A DNA stretch of 32,046 nt from Terriglobia bacterium (GCA_020073105.1 JAIQFW010000064.1:1-32046); one strand, 5' to 3'. Counted from the first letter of the stretch, positions 17,451 to 25,351 are shown. Notes: generated by a model not told the origin, from the letters alone. A program made the numbers and translations.

Positions 17451-20400
17451 GTGAGATTGAATTACCGTCAGTTGGGAATGGCTTGTTCGCGGGGCAGGAT
17501 CACGGTGGCCATGGCGCTGCTGTTGATGCTAGGGTTGGTTGCTCTGAGGTTGGGCTCCGGCGCCGCCCGGTTAGGGAACGAACCATCTCGCCTGCAGACG
17601 TCCACCGCCCAGAACCCAATATCAGCTCACGAGGCCCCAAATGTTCTGACCGCGTACGGCCATCTGCCGCTGATTTTCGAGCGCAACCAAGGACAAAGCG
17701 ATGCGCGAGTGAAGTTTCTGGCGCGGGGCGGTGGCTACAGCCTGTTTCTCACAGCAGACGAAGCGGTGCTGGCATTGCGGCAGTCAGCACTCAGCACTCG
17801 GCATTCAGCCAACTCAGTTTCGGTGCTGAGGATGGGTTTGGCGAACGCGAGTCGCCAGCCGGACATCGTCGGAGATAACGAGCTTCCCGGCAAGAGCAAC
17901 TACTTCATCGGCAACGACCCTGCAAAATGGCATCGTGACGTCTCCCAGTTCGCTCGGGTGCGCTACCGCAATGTGTATCCCGGAATCGATCTGGTCTACC
18001 ACGGCAACCAGGGCCGGTTGGAGTACGACTTTGAAGTCGCGCCCGGGGGTGATCCCCAACAGGTCGCGCTCCGATTTCTCGGTACTGACAGTCTGACAGT
18101 CGATTCCGACGGCAACTTGGTGCTCGGCCTGAAGCATGGGAGAATGCGGTTCCAGTCGCCGCGCGTGTATCAAGAACTGGGCGACCAGGAGCGTGCTGTG
18201 CCGGGCCGCTTCGAGCTCCGCGGCAGCCATGAAGTCGGATTCGCTCTGGGTGCGTACGACCGCAGCCGGGCGCTGATCATCGATCCGATTCTTACTTATT
18301 CCACCTATTTCGGCGGCAGCGGTGACGAGGCATGTTCTGTGATCCTGGGTACGCCGGTCTCGGGTTGCCCCGCCGTTACGGTGGATACGGCGCTGAACGC
18401 CTACATCGCGGGCATCACCAGTTCGGCTGACTTTCCGCTCGCCGGCACGCCCTATCAGTCAACCTTGAGGGGCGCAGCGAACATCTTTGTTGCCAAGTTC
18501 AACGGCGCGGCCAACACGCTGATATTTTCTACCTATCTGGGCGGGGACGGCACCGACTACACCGCTGGGGTGACCGTCGATCCGGGATTCAACGTCTTTG
18601 TGGCGGGGACGACCAACTCGACCAACTTTCCCACTAGCAGTAGCGCGTTCCAGACCGCGGCACTGAACACCAACAACCACGTCTTTGTCAGCCAACTGGA
18701 TCCAGCCGGCCATACTTTGCTTTACTCCACCTACCTGTCCGGCGACGGGACTGATACTGCATCCGGAATTGCGCTTGGTCCCGATGGGAATGCGTATGTG
18801 ACGGGAACGACAACCTCGACCGAGGTTGAGACCGGATTTCCGTCCACCCTGGGCGCATACCAGACTTCGCCGAGAGCCGCCAACCAGTTCTTCCTCACTA
18901 AGCTGAACCCGACCTTGTCCGGCGTGGACAGCGTGCCGTATTCCACCTACTTCGGTGGAAGCACGCCGAGTACCGGCCAGACCGTGGGCGGCGGCATCGC
19001 GGTGGACAACAATTCCAACGCCTACATCACCGGAGGGACGGACTTTACCAACCTGCCTGTCCTTAACGCATTTCAGGGAGCATCGAACGGTGGCTTGGAT
19101 GCTTTTGTGGCCAAGATTTCCCCGGGAGCTGTAACCGGCACGCAGCTGATCTATTCGACCTACATCGGGGGAAGCGGCGACGATATCGGCCATGGGATCG
19201 CGGTCGACACCAGTTCGAATGTGTACGTAACCGGCTCAACCATCTCGACCAATTTTCCAGCGGCAGGCACAGGAGTCTTTCAAAGCAACTCGGGAGGCGG
19301 AACGGACGCTTTTCTGGCCAAGTTCGGCACGCCTTGCACCGGGACGGGTTGTACCAATACCAACGTACCGCTGAACTACTCCACGTACCTGGGTGGGTCA
19401 GGTGACGACGTGGGCCTGGCGATCGCACTGGACAACACCGGGTCGCCGACCAACAACAATCAAGGCGCCCGTATTACCGGCTGGACAAGTTCGACCGATT
19501 TTCCTTCGGTTAACAATCCGGTACAGAGCGGTTTCGGGGGAGTGCCGGGGGTCACCGACGCGTTTGTTGCCCGAATCGACACGACGGCGACCACGCAAAC
19601 TGCGCCCGGCCACTACTCGACCTATCTCGGAGGGAGCGGCGACGACTACGGCACCAGCATTGCTTCCGACACCCAGGGTGCAAGTTATGTAGCTGGCGAG
19701 ACGACCTCGTCCGATCTCTTGACAAAAGCTCCGCCGCAGACATACTCCTACCAACAGAGCCTGAACGGTTCCAGCGACGCTTTTCTGAGCAAGCTTGGGC
19801 CTGTCCTGAGTTTCGGCTTGACGGCGAGCGCCTCTCCCTCTCCAGTGGGAGTGGGGAGCCAGGTGACGTTCACCTACACGATTACCAATACCGGTGACTT
19901 CACCAGCGGCATTACCTTCACCGATACCTTGCAGAATTCCAGCGCGGCAACTTTTGTTTCGGCCACGACCAACACCGGTACCAACGCCTGCGGCCAGCCC
20001 AATGGGGGCACGGTGTTGTGCAATATCGGAACTTTGAATGCGGGCGCGACCGCGACGGTGACCGTCATTCTGACCCCGGTGGCCCCGACACCACCGGCGA
20101 CCAACTCCGTAACTTTGGGGAACAGCGGTTTTGTGGGCGTTTCGGGATCGTCGCTTGCCAGCGCTGCGGCCAGCGTGACGGTAAACGACTTCGATATCGG
20201 CGTGGCACCGGCAACCGCGACCGTAGCAGCCGGAGTGCCTGCAACTTATACCGCCACGGTTACACCGACCGGCAGCATTCCCGCCAGCGTGTCCTTCTCG
20301 TGCAGCTCAGGGCTGCCCACCGGGGCCGCGTGCACCGAGACGACCAATCCAATTCCCAACCTGGAAAACGGGGCGGCTGACACGGTTTTGATCATCAACA

Positions 20401-20717
20401 CCACTGCGCGAGTCACCACCACAACCGAGTGGTGGCATGGAGGCAGGCCCTTTTATGCCGGCTGGCTGCCCATCTCCGGGTTGGCACTGCTGGGCGCAGG
20501 CATCGGTAAAGCTTCGCGGAAGCGCCGGGTCCTGATGGGGCTGCTGCTGGCGGGATTCTTCGCCCTGATTTTCTTCCAACCTGGTTGCAGCAGCAGTAAG
20601 TCCACCACCACTACGACCGGAACTCCAGCAGGAACCTACATTGTGACCGTGAGCGCCACGTCAGGAGGTTCGGGCGCGGCGGTACGCAGCACTACCGTGA
20701 CGCTGGTGGTGGAATAA
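17451..20717 (+). CDS. Large DUF7948/SBBP-repeat surface protein with DUF11-like domain
   Basis: 1088 residues from GTG 17451, chosen because GGAGGAG ends 3 nt before it and a hydrophobic export segment (ITVAMALLLMLGLVAL) follows near residue 17. Next come a DUF7948-type region (LIFERNQGQSDARVKFLARG to about residue 280), seven SBBP repeats marked by STY[FLI]GG.G.D (for example STYIGGSGDDIGHG, STYLGGSGDDVGLA) with V..D...N.Y[VI].G.T.S..FP, a DUF11-like adhesion domain (TASASPSPVGVGSQVTFTYT onward), and an Ig-like tail interrupted by a hydrophobic segment (LMGLLLAGFFALIFF) before a CSSSK and a Thr/Ser tract. SBBP repeats are predicted beta-propellers. An extracellular or surface role is inferred; no enzyme motif is seen. 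Codons for RQSALSTRHSANS include a 7-nt tandem repeat. Confidence 0.88.
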   Translation: MRLNYRQLGMACSRGRITVAMALLLMLGLVALRLGSGAARLGNEPSRLQTSTAQNPISAHEAPNVLTAYGHLPLIFERNQGQSDARVKFLARGGGYSLFLTADEAVLALRQSALSTRHSANSVSVLRMGLANASRQPDIVGDNELPGKSNYFIGNDPAKWHRDVSQFARVRYRNVYPGIDLVYHGNQGRLEYDFEVAPGGDPQQVALRFLGTDSLTVDSDGNLVLGLKHGRMRFQSPRVYQELGDQERAVPGRFELRGSHEVGFALGAYDRSRALIIDPILTYSTYFGGSGDEACSVILGTPVSGCPAVTVDTALNAYIAGITSSADFPLAGTPYQSTLRGAANIFVAKFNGAANTLIFSTYLGGDGTDYTAGVTVDPGFNVFVAGTTNSTNFPTSSSAFQTAALNTNNHVFVSQLDPAGHTLLYSTYLSGDGTDTASGIALGPDGNAYVTGTTTSTEVETGFPSTLGAYQTSPRAANQFFLTKLNPTLSGVDSVPYSTYFGGSTPSTGQTVGGGIAVDNNSNAYITGGTDFTNLPVLNAFQGASNGGLDAFVAKISPGAVTGTQLIYSTYIGGSGDDIGHGIAVDTSSNVYVTGSTISTNFPAAGTGVFQSNSGGGTDAFLAKFGTPCTGTGCTNTNVPLNYSTYLGGSGDDVGLAIALDNTGSPTNNNQGARITGWTSSTDFPSVNNPVQSGFGGVPGVTDAFVARIDTTATTQTAPGHYSTYLGGSGDDYGTSIASDTQGASYVAGETTSSDLLTKAPPQTYSYQQSLNGSSDAFLSKLGPVLSFGLTASASPSPVGVGSQVTFTYTITNTGDFTSGITFTDTLQNSSAATFVSATTNTGTNACGQPNGGTVLCNIGTLNAGATATVTVILTPVAPTPPATNSVTLGNSGFVGVSGSSLASAAASVTVNDFDIGVAPATATVAAGVPATYTATVTPTGSIPASVSFSCSSGLPTGAACTETTNPIPNLENGAADTVLIINTTARVTTTTEWWHGGRPFYAGWLPISGLALLGAGIGKASRKRRVLMGLLLAGFFALIFFQPGCSSSKSTTTTTGTPAGTYIVTVSATSGGSGAAVRSTTVTLVVE
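17784..17811 (+). repeat. Four 7-nt units (TCAGCAC type) inside a coding region
   Basis: TCAGCAC TCAGCAC TCGGCAT TCAGCCA run end to end in the DUF7948 part of the SBBP protein, adding SALSTRHSA-like residues. The unit is read in a different frame each time, so the protein repeat is not visible. It looks like an in-frame repeat insertion rather than selected protein sequence. Confidence 0.6.
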
Positions 20718-20753
20718 GGACAACAGATTTCATTTCACGGGTGCAGGGCAAGC

Positions 20754-21578
20754 TTAGGTCTTTACGTACTCCACTCCATATTCGGTTACCGAAAGGCTCA
20801 TCTTCCGGGACCGCACGATGCGGCCAGCCACAAAGATGTTCGCCGCACCGGGTGTGTAGGGCACTGCAACCTGGATCCAGGTGTCCTCAGGGTAGATTCG
20901 CGAGCTGCGGAAACAAACCCCTCCCCGTGAGACATTCACGACATCAACCACGTCGGCGCGCGGACCAGCTGGACCAACGCAACCCACTGTCCTCATGTTG
21001 ACGCGAGGATGCTTTCTCTTTTCGGGTCTCTTGCCAGTCACATGGGGTTCGTTCTGGGCGCCAGCCGCACCGGTTTTGTCCGGAACCGTCTCCCACACCG
21101 TACTGGCAGAGCACGCTTGACACTTGCGCGTGAGACGATGCGTGATCTGGAAGACAGAGAGATCAACCTCGTTGAGTGCGGTTTCTTCGCAGTTCTGGCA
21201 CGCACTGCACTTGAGGAGCACGCGAACCGTGCCTTCCTCCAGTTCCTTTTGCGGGGGAAATCGGATACCCCAGAAGTTCTCGCCTGGGTTAAGCACTTCG
21301 ACCCCGTAGAGATTCCCTTCCGGACGAATGCCGGTCTGTCCCACTACGCGGCCGACGGCTTCCTCGCCGCTGCCAATCCGTTGCAAGTAAATCTTCTGGC
21401 CTGGGGCCAGGGACTGTTTCAGAAGGAGGCAACAACCATTGCGGCTGACATTCACCGTCTGCACAACTCCGGAGAAGTGCACACCTGCCAGATCCGTACA
21501 CGAGATCTGGACGCTGATAGAGATGGAAATACGATCGCCCTTGCGGGTGGTTGAGGCTGGTGCTTCGAGGACTGCCAT
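20754..21578 (-). CDS. PilZ - zinc knuckle - PilZ protein
   Basis: 274 residues from the ATG at 21578 (MAVLEAPASTTRKGDRISIS); a frame to 21629 adds nothing family-like. The N-terminal third (about 15-110) is PilZ-like with VNVSRNGCCLLL and GVEVLNPGENFWGIRFP. The middle holds two cysteine pairs, CSACQNC (about 127-133) and CQAC (about 159-162), a likely zinc knuckle. The C-terminal third has KRKHPRVNMRTVGCV and VDVVNVSRGGVCF, i.e. the R-x(3)-R-like and [DN]-x-S-x-x-G motifs of a c-di-GMP-binding PilZ domain. The output of such proteins is not known. It may sense c-di-GMP and act through protein contacts. It is convergent with the SBBP-repeat gene, 37 bp away. Confidence 0.8.
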   Translation of the reverse strand: MAVLEAPASTTRKGDRISISISVQISCTDLAGVHFSGVVQTVNVSRNGCCLLLKQSLAPGQKIYLQRIGSGEEAVGRVVGQTGIRPEGNLYGVEVLNPGENFWGIRFPPQKELEEGTVRVLLKCSACQNCEETALNEVDLSVFQITHRLTRKCQACSASTVWETVPDKTGAAGAQNEPHVTGKRPEKRKHPRVNMRTVGCVGPAGPRADVVDVVNVSRGGVCFRSSRIYPEDTWIQVAVPYTPGAANIFVAGRIVRSRKMSLSVTEYGVEYVKT

Positions 21579-21683
21579 ATCCCGCAGAATAGGGCACGGA
21601 TGGTCCCCATTCGGTGATGACCGACACAACCAGGAGTTACGCGGGTAACCGTTGGAAGGTTACGGCGGGGGGGCTGGCCCGGC

Positions 21684-22337
21684 CTAAATCTCTAATTCAC
21701 TTTTGAGGGTGCCCCGCTCAAGCTCCGCTTGGGCGGGGGCTTTGTGTGTAGAACGAATCCGAACCGTGGGCACAAACCCCAACCTCTCTCGTCGCCGCGC
21801 CGTCCATTGCGATTCGATCTCCACCACTCCGTCCGCTCCGGTCGCGTAGTGCAGGAAGCTGCTCCATGGCCAATCTTCCGGCCGCTTCACCAGTCCGCGA
21901 GCAACCGGATTGCGATGGATGTAGCGCAGCTTCTCGACAAACTTCCCTTCGCTCCATACATTGAAGTCGTAGTACCGCGCTTGCCAGAACGAATCGGGGG
22001 CCCGCAGAGCTAAGGTTCGCGCCACGGACTGCTTCAGCGACTGCAGCATCTGCGCCAGGTGGCCCCGTTCCGGTTCGTCCACCAGCAAATGCACGTGCTC
22101 GGGCATGACCACGTAACCGTACACGCACAATCCGTAGGATTGGCGTACCCGCTCCAGAGAGGATTCGAAACAGGCTCGCGATTGCGGAGTGGCGAAGTTG
22201 GGCCGACGACGATAGCAACTGAAGGTGAGAAAATGCAGCCTGCCCGGATTGCCGGAAGTGTCGTAGTCCCCAGGGCATGGGAAAACTTTAGTCTTAGATG
22301 GAAAGACATTCTGTGACCAGTGAACACCCCCGCCCAA
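21684..22337 (-). CDS. REP-associated tyrosine transposase (RAYT, IS200-like HUH), frame probably disturbed
   Basis: RAYTs are single-copy HUH nucleases linked to REP hairpins. This frame gives 217 residues. Family core: LHFLTFSCYRRRPNF, YVVMPEHVHLLVDEPE (the HUH pair is H-V-H) and FVEKLRYIHRNPVARGLV, whose tyrosine is the expected nucleophile, then DWPWSSF. The normal family start is MP[WG]GL..F; it is present at 22278 (MPWGLRHFRQSGQ) but in another frame. Removing one G (plus-strand CC at 22239-22240) joins it to LHFLTFSCY, aligning residue for residue with the second RAYT in this window. The current frame must start upstream, inside the REP hairpin (22337), and its last residues (AQAELERGTLK) are also encoded by a REP hairpin. 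It is either a decayed copy or one with a changed N-terminus. Confidence 0.8.
   Translation of the reverse strand: MGGGVHWSQNVFPSKTKVFPCPGDYDTSGNPGRLHFLTFSCYRRRPNFATPQSRACFESSLERVRQSYGLCVYGYVVMPEHVHLLVDEPERGHLAQMLQSLKQSVARTLALRAPDSFWQARYYDFNVWSEGKFVEKLRYIHRNPVARGLVKRPEDWPWSSFLHYATGADGVVEIESQWTARRRERLGFVPTVRIRSTHKAPAQAELERGTLKSELEI
21706..21739 (+). repeat. RAYT element 1 left REP hairpin
   Basis: GGGTGCCCC core, then CCCCGCTCAAGC pairs with GCTTGGGCGGGG (one T-G wobble) around TCC. It also encodes part of the transposase C-terminus on the other strand. Confidence 0.7.
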
Positions 22338-22360
22338 GCAAAGCTTGAGCGGGGCACCCT
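22327..22360 (-). repeat. RAYT element 1 right REP hairpin
   Basis: Inverse of the left hairpin with loop TTT in place of TCC. On the minus strand GTAG comes directly before GGTGCCCC, the tetranucleotide typical of REP feet. Confidence 0.7.
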
Positions 22361-22466
22361 ACAGAGTAAAATCACAAGCTAGGGCGGGCCAGCCCCGATT
22401 CTTGTTTGTAGAAACCCTGGAAGTTCCTTTTTCTGCCTTGGAAGAAAGTCGCTTTCTGGTGTGAAT

Positions 22467-22898
22467 TCATTTCTCGTCGCAGCTATGTGTTAAGAACCGA
22501 AGGTACATCTCAGCTGCCTCGCGCTTTTCATTCGGGACCCATGCTGGTATGTATGCTGGATGGCCACCACACACCACACTTGGCTGGCCGAGTTGGGATC
22601 GTACTGCCTTGCCGCCTGGAATGTCCGCTTCGGAATCGAGCAACAATACCTCTGGTTGTGCTTCAGTGAGTTGTTCGAGGAGCTGAGCAAATGAATCCCC
22701 TTCATTTGTCGCGATCATGATTCCCTTGCCATTGTTCAGACGCGGCTTCGTTATATCGAACTTATTCGTTGCCCGCCTGAGTTGACCGACAAAAGGTCCA
22801 GAGGGATCGCGAATCACATGCACTATGATAGGCGACTCGGCTTGACGTCGATGGCAAGCATCCGGCAACCAACAACGCTGAGATAGCAAGGAGTACAT
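22467..22898 (-). CDS. Probable periplasmic lipoprotein, signal peptide out of frame (4-nt insertion)
   Basis: The readable frame gives 143 residues: a poor N-terminus (MYSLLSQRCWLPDACHRRQAE) followed by a convincing alpha/beta body (IIVHVIRDPSGPFVGQLRRA, GIMIATNEGDSFAQLLEQLT, EVLLLDSEAD, REAAEMYLRFLTH). The body resembles a substrate-binding-like small domain; I cannot name its function. Just upstream in another frame, ATG 22908 opens MSRHVLLAISALLVAGC, a textbook lipoprotein signal with lipobox LVAGC. Removing four bases (plus-strand GCAA, 22854-22857) would join this cysteine to HRRQAESPIIVHV. The gene therefore probably encoded a lipoprotein and is now frameshifted, or the sequence has an error. 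Its weak ribosome site supports no particular start. Confidence 0.6.
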   Translation of the reverse strand: MYSLLSQRCWLPDACHRRQAESPIIVHVIRDPSGPFVGQLRRATNKFDITKPRLNNGKGIMIATNEGDSFAQLLEQLTEAQPEVLLLDSEADIPGGKAVRSQLGQPSVVCGGHPAYIPAWVPNEKREAAEMYLRFLTHSCDEK

Positions 22899-22937
22899 GT
22901 CTGCTCATTTCGATTCACTCTTATCGCAGATTTCGCC

Positions 22938-22975
22938 GGGTGCCCCGTGTCTCGCCGCGGTTGCGAGACATGGGA
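22938..22975 (+). repeat. Solo REP hairpin with GGGTGCCCC core
   Basis: GGGTGCCCC followed by TGTCTCGC, a 7-nt loop and GCGAGACA. With flanking pairs the stem has 12 bp including one G-T wobble. It has the same design as the RAYT-flanking hairpins but a different stem sequence and no transposase beside it. It lies between the end of the response-regulator reading frame and the lipoprotein start. Confidence 0.6.
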
Positions 22976-23084
22976 TCTGGCGGGAAAGAGCGCCCCTACG
23001 CCCCCGCCGAGAGCTTGTGGTGGCTCTTCGACTGGGCGATTCCGTACCGGCGGATCTTATAAAGCAGCGCTTTGTAGCTGATCT

Positions 23085-23100
23085 TCAATAGCTCAATAGC
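23085..23100. repeat. Perfect 8-bp tandem duplication (TCAATAGC x2) in response regulator
   Basis: Two adjacent identical copies. One copy restores the NtrC-family C-terminus and moves the stop to 22996-22998. Such a short tandem repeat could expand and contract by slipped-strand replication. Confidence 0.85.
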
Positions 23101-24413
23101 GCCGCAGCCTGTTTGCGGTTCCAGTTGGTTTCATCCAGGGCCTTGGCGATGGCTTCGGCTTCGGCGCCATCCTTGGCGCTGCGGGCCAGAGACTTGAGCC
23201 CACCCACCGGGTTGGCCGCATCCTTCGATGCGGGATCAAACTGCGCGCCGCTGCCATCTCCCTTGGGGCGCAGTTCGTTGATGGCCAACTTCTCATCCCC
23301 CAGCACCAGATAGCGCTTGATGAAGTTGCTCAACTCACGCAGATTGCCGGGCCAGGGGTACTCCGCACAAGCTTGCAGCAACGGCGGCGACAGGGGCAAA
23401 GGAGGCCGCGCGTAGCGCTCGGCTTGGCGCGCCATGAAATGTTTCAGCAGAATGGGGATTTCTTCCTTGCGCTCTCGTAACGGCGGAACGTGCAGGGTGA
23501 AAGCGTTCAGCCGGTAGTAGAGGTCCTCACGCAGCCGCTTGGTGGCGAGCGCCTCGGGAATGTTGATATTGGTCGCGGCCAGAATGCGCACGTCGGCTTT
23601 GATCACCGAACGGCTGCCCAGGCGGGAGAATTGTCCGTCCTGCAGAATATGTAGCAGCTTTGCCTGCAGGTTGGTGGTCATCTCGCCAATTTCATCGAGC
23701 AGGATCGTGCCCTTGTTGCACAGCTCGAACTTGCCTGGTTTGGGATGGTTCGCGCCGGTAAAGGCCCCAGCTTCGTAGCCGAATAGTTCGCTTTCCAGCA
23801 AGTCGGCGGGCACAGCCGCGCAGTTTACCTTGAGGAAAGTTCGATGGGCGCGCGGGGACAGCTTGTGGATCAGGCGCGCCATGACTTCCTTGCCGGTACC
23901 GCTCTCCCCCAGCATCAACACCGGAATGTCAACGTTGGCTACCAGGGCAGCCTCGGAGCGCAATTTCCGCATGATGGGACTGGCAGCCACGAAGAACACG
24001 TCATCAGCGAGTTCTTCGACTTCTCCGGGATAGTTCTGCTGGTTAGTACCCAGGCACTGGTCAATGACCGCGTCCAGTTCTGCTTTCTGAAAGGGCTTGG
24101 TCAAGTAATCGTGCGCGCCCAGACGCATGGCTTGCACGACTTTCCGGGTGTCGCCCACGCAGGAGAGAATCACCACCTTGATGCCGGGCTGGAGCCGCCG
24201 GAGTTGCTCCAATGTCTCGAGGCCATCGATTCCAGGCATGAGCAGATCGAGCAGTACCAGGTCGGGGTGCAGGCCCTTGTTCACCCGCTCCACCGCTTCT
24301 TCACCGCGGCTGGCGGTGGTTACTTTGTAGTCGTCCACTTCGAGCAGAGTACGGATATACCGCAGCATTCCCGGTTCGTCATCGACCAGCAGAATGTTGG
24401 CCGTTTCTTTCAT
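23085..24413 (-). CDS. Sigma-54-dependent response regulator (NtrC family), C-terminal helix truncated
   Basis: 442 residues: receiver domain (D11, D12, phospho-acceptor D56, S84, K106), AAA+ domain with Walker A GESGTGKE (169-176), GAFTGA sigma-54 loop (216-221) and Walker B LLDE (about 238-241), then a Fis-type helix-turn-helix cut short. The frame ends ...NWNRKQAAALLSY. A perfect tandem duplication of TCAATAGC (23085-23092 and 23093-23100) shifts it. With one copy removed, the protein continues as KISYKALLYKIRRYG and stops at 22996, matching the tail of the activator at 26260-27330 (SISYRALLYKIRDAG). Without this helix it should not bind its enhancer DNA. The start overlaps the kinase stop by ATGA. 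ATP hydrolysis and sigma-54 contact could remain. Confidence 0.92.
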   Translation of the reverse strand: MKETANILLVDDEPGMLRYIRTLLEVDDYKVTTASRGEEAVERVNKGLHPDLVLLDLLMPGIDGLETLEQLRRLQPGIKVVILSCVGDTRKVVQAMRLGAHDYLTKPFQKAELDAVIDQCLGTNQQNYPGEVEELADDVFFVAASPIMRKLRSEAALVANVDIPVLMLGESGTGKEVMARLIHKLSPRAHRTFLKVNCAAVPADLLESELFGYEAGAFTGANHPKPGKFELCNKGTILLDEIGEMTTNLQAKLLHILQDGQFSRLGSRSVIKADVRILAATNINIPEALATKRLREDLYYRLNAFTLHVPPLRERKEEIPILLKHFMARQAERYARPPLPLSPPLLQACAEYPWPGNLRELSNFIKRYLVLGDEKLAINELRPKGDGSGAQFDPASKDAANPVGGLKSLARSAKDGAEAEAIAKALDETNWNRKQAAALLSY

Positions 24414-25351
24414 TGGCTTTTCCCTTGATTGGCGGCTTCAGGAGGAGTGAGCGGGACAATGAAGGAGAACTTGCTGCCAGCTCCAAGCTCGCTTTCCACC
24501 CAGATTTTCCCGCCCATGCTGCTGATCAGGCGGCGTGCTATGGCCAGGCCCAGCCCCATGCCGGACTGCAATTCGTTTTGAGGCAGGCGAAAGAAATCGT
24601 CGAAAACTTCCATGTGGTACTCAGGCGGGATGCCCGGCCCGGTGTCAGCAACGCTCACCTTCACCGAGTTCGGCACGGAGCTGACCTGCCGCCTGCGGTC
24701 GGTCAAAACACCCGGCTGGGCTACGTTGCGGCGGTCCCACATGTAAGGCTCGGCGTGGAGCCAGACTGTGCCCCCTGCCGGCGTGAACTTGGAGGCGTTT
24801 TCCAGGAGATTGGAGACCACGCGCTGCACCTTGGCCGAGTCGAAAGGGAACTCGGTGAGCTTGTCGTTGGCCAGGAAGTAGAGTGCCAAACCTTTTTCCT
24901 GGAAGGGATGCGACCACAGGCGGCAGACTTCAGATAGGCAGGCGTTCATGTCCCCGGCCTCGAAGCACATCCTGACCTCGCCGGTTTCAAGGACGCTATA
25001 GCTGAGAAAGTCCTGGATGAAGTGTTGCAGCCTCCTCCCGCTGGAACTCATATCGTGGAGGACCTCACGCTGGCGGTCATTCAAACCACCGAGCTTCTCG
25101 CTCTGCAAGAGTTCTACATACCCGTTGAGGATGGCGAGGGGTGTCTTCAGATCGTGGGCGGCGGACGCGAGGGCGTGAGTGGTACGCAGGAAGCGTTCTC
25201 GAAGCTGAGTGTACTGCTGCAACAATTCCTGACTGCACCCCGGATCGGGGCAAACCTCGGCGCCTTCCGGCTTGACAGGGCAGAGGCCGGAATCGGCTGC
25301 CCTCGACGCTCCCGCCTCAGGCAGACACGTGTTTTCAGGCACCACGGCCAT
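24410..25351 (-). CDS. Sensor histidine kinase (cytoplasmic) paired with the sigma-54 response regulator
   Basis: 313 residues from the ATG at 25351 (MAVVPENTCLPEAG); a GTG start at 25450 would add 33 residues and cannot be excluded. There is no membrane segment, so the input is probably cytoplasmic or comes through a partner. The N-terminal 40 residues contain several cysteines (C9, C24, C34, C39) that might sense metal or redox state, which is speculative. The HisKA domain carries the phospho-acceptor in LASAAHDLKTPLAILNGYVE (H66). The ATPase domain has NLLENASKFTPAGG (N box), VADTGPGIP (G1) and GMGLGLAIARRL (G2), followed by a strand and VPLTPP. It phosphorylates the regulator whose ATG overlaps its stop codon. 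Confidence 0.92.
   Translation of the reverse strand: MAVVPENTCLPEAGASRAADSGLCPVKPEGAEVCPDPGCSQELLQQYTQLRERFLRTTHALASAAHDLKTPLAILNGYVELLQSEKLGGLNDRQREVLHDMSSSGRRLQHFIQDFLSYSVLETGEVRMCFEAGDMNACLSEVCRLWSHPFQEKGLALYFLANDKLTEFPFDSAKVQRVVSNLLENASKFTPAGGTVWLHAEPYMWDRRNVAQPGVLTDRRRQVSSVPNSVKVSVADTGPGIPPEYHMEVFDDFFRLPQNELQSGMGLGLAIARRLISSMGGKIWVESELGAGSKFSFIVPLTPPEAANQGKSQ

Larger units (their letters stand above)
21670..22396. mobile_element. RAYT element 1 with nested inverted repeats
   Basis: The inner ends are hairpins 21706-21739 and 22327-22360, reverse complements at 32 of 34 positions, each starting AGGGTGCCCCGCTCAAGC and folding into a 12-bp stem with a 3-nt loop. Outside them, GGGGCTGGCCCGGCCT (21670-21685) and AGGGCGGGCCAGCCCC (22381-22396) form a second inverted pair with one mismatch. 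The transposase gene fills the interior. Confidence 0.7.

Noticed and set aside
23844-24428. 194-codon frame opposite the response regulator
   Set aside because: It is antisense to a clear NtrC-family gene and has no recognisable motif.
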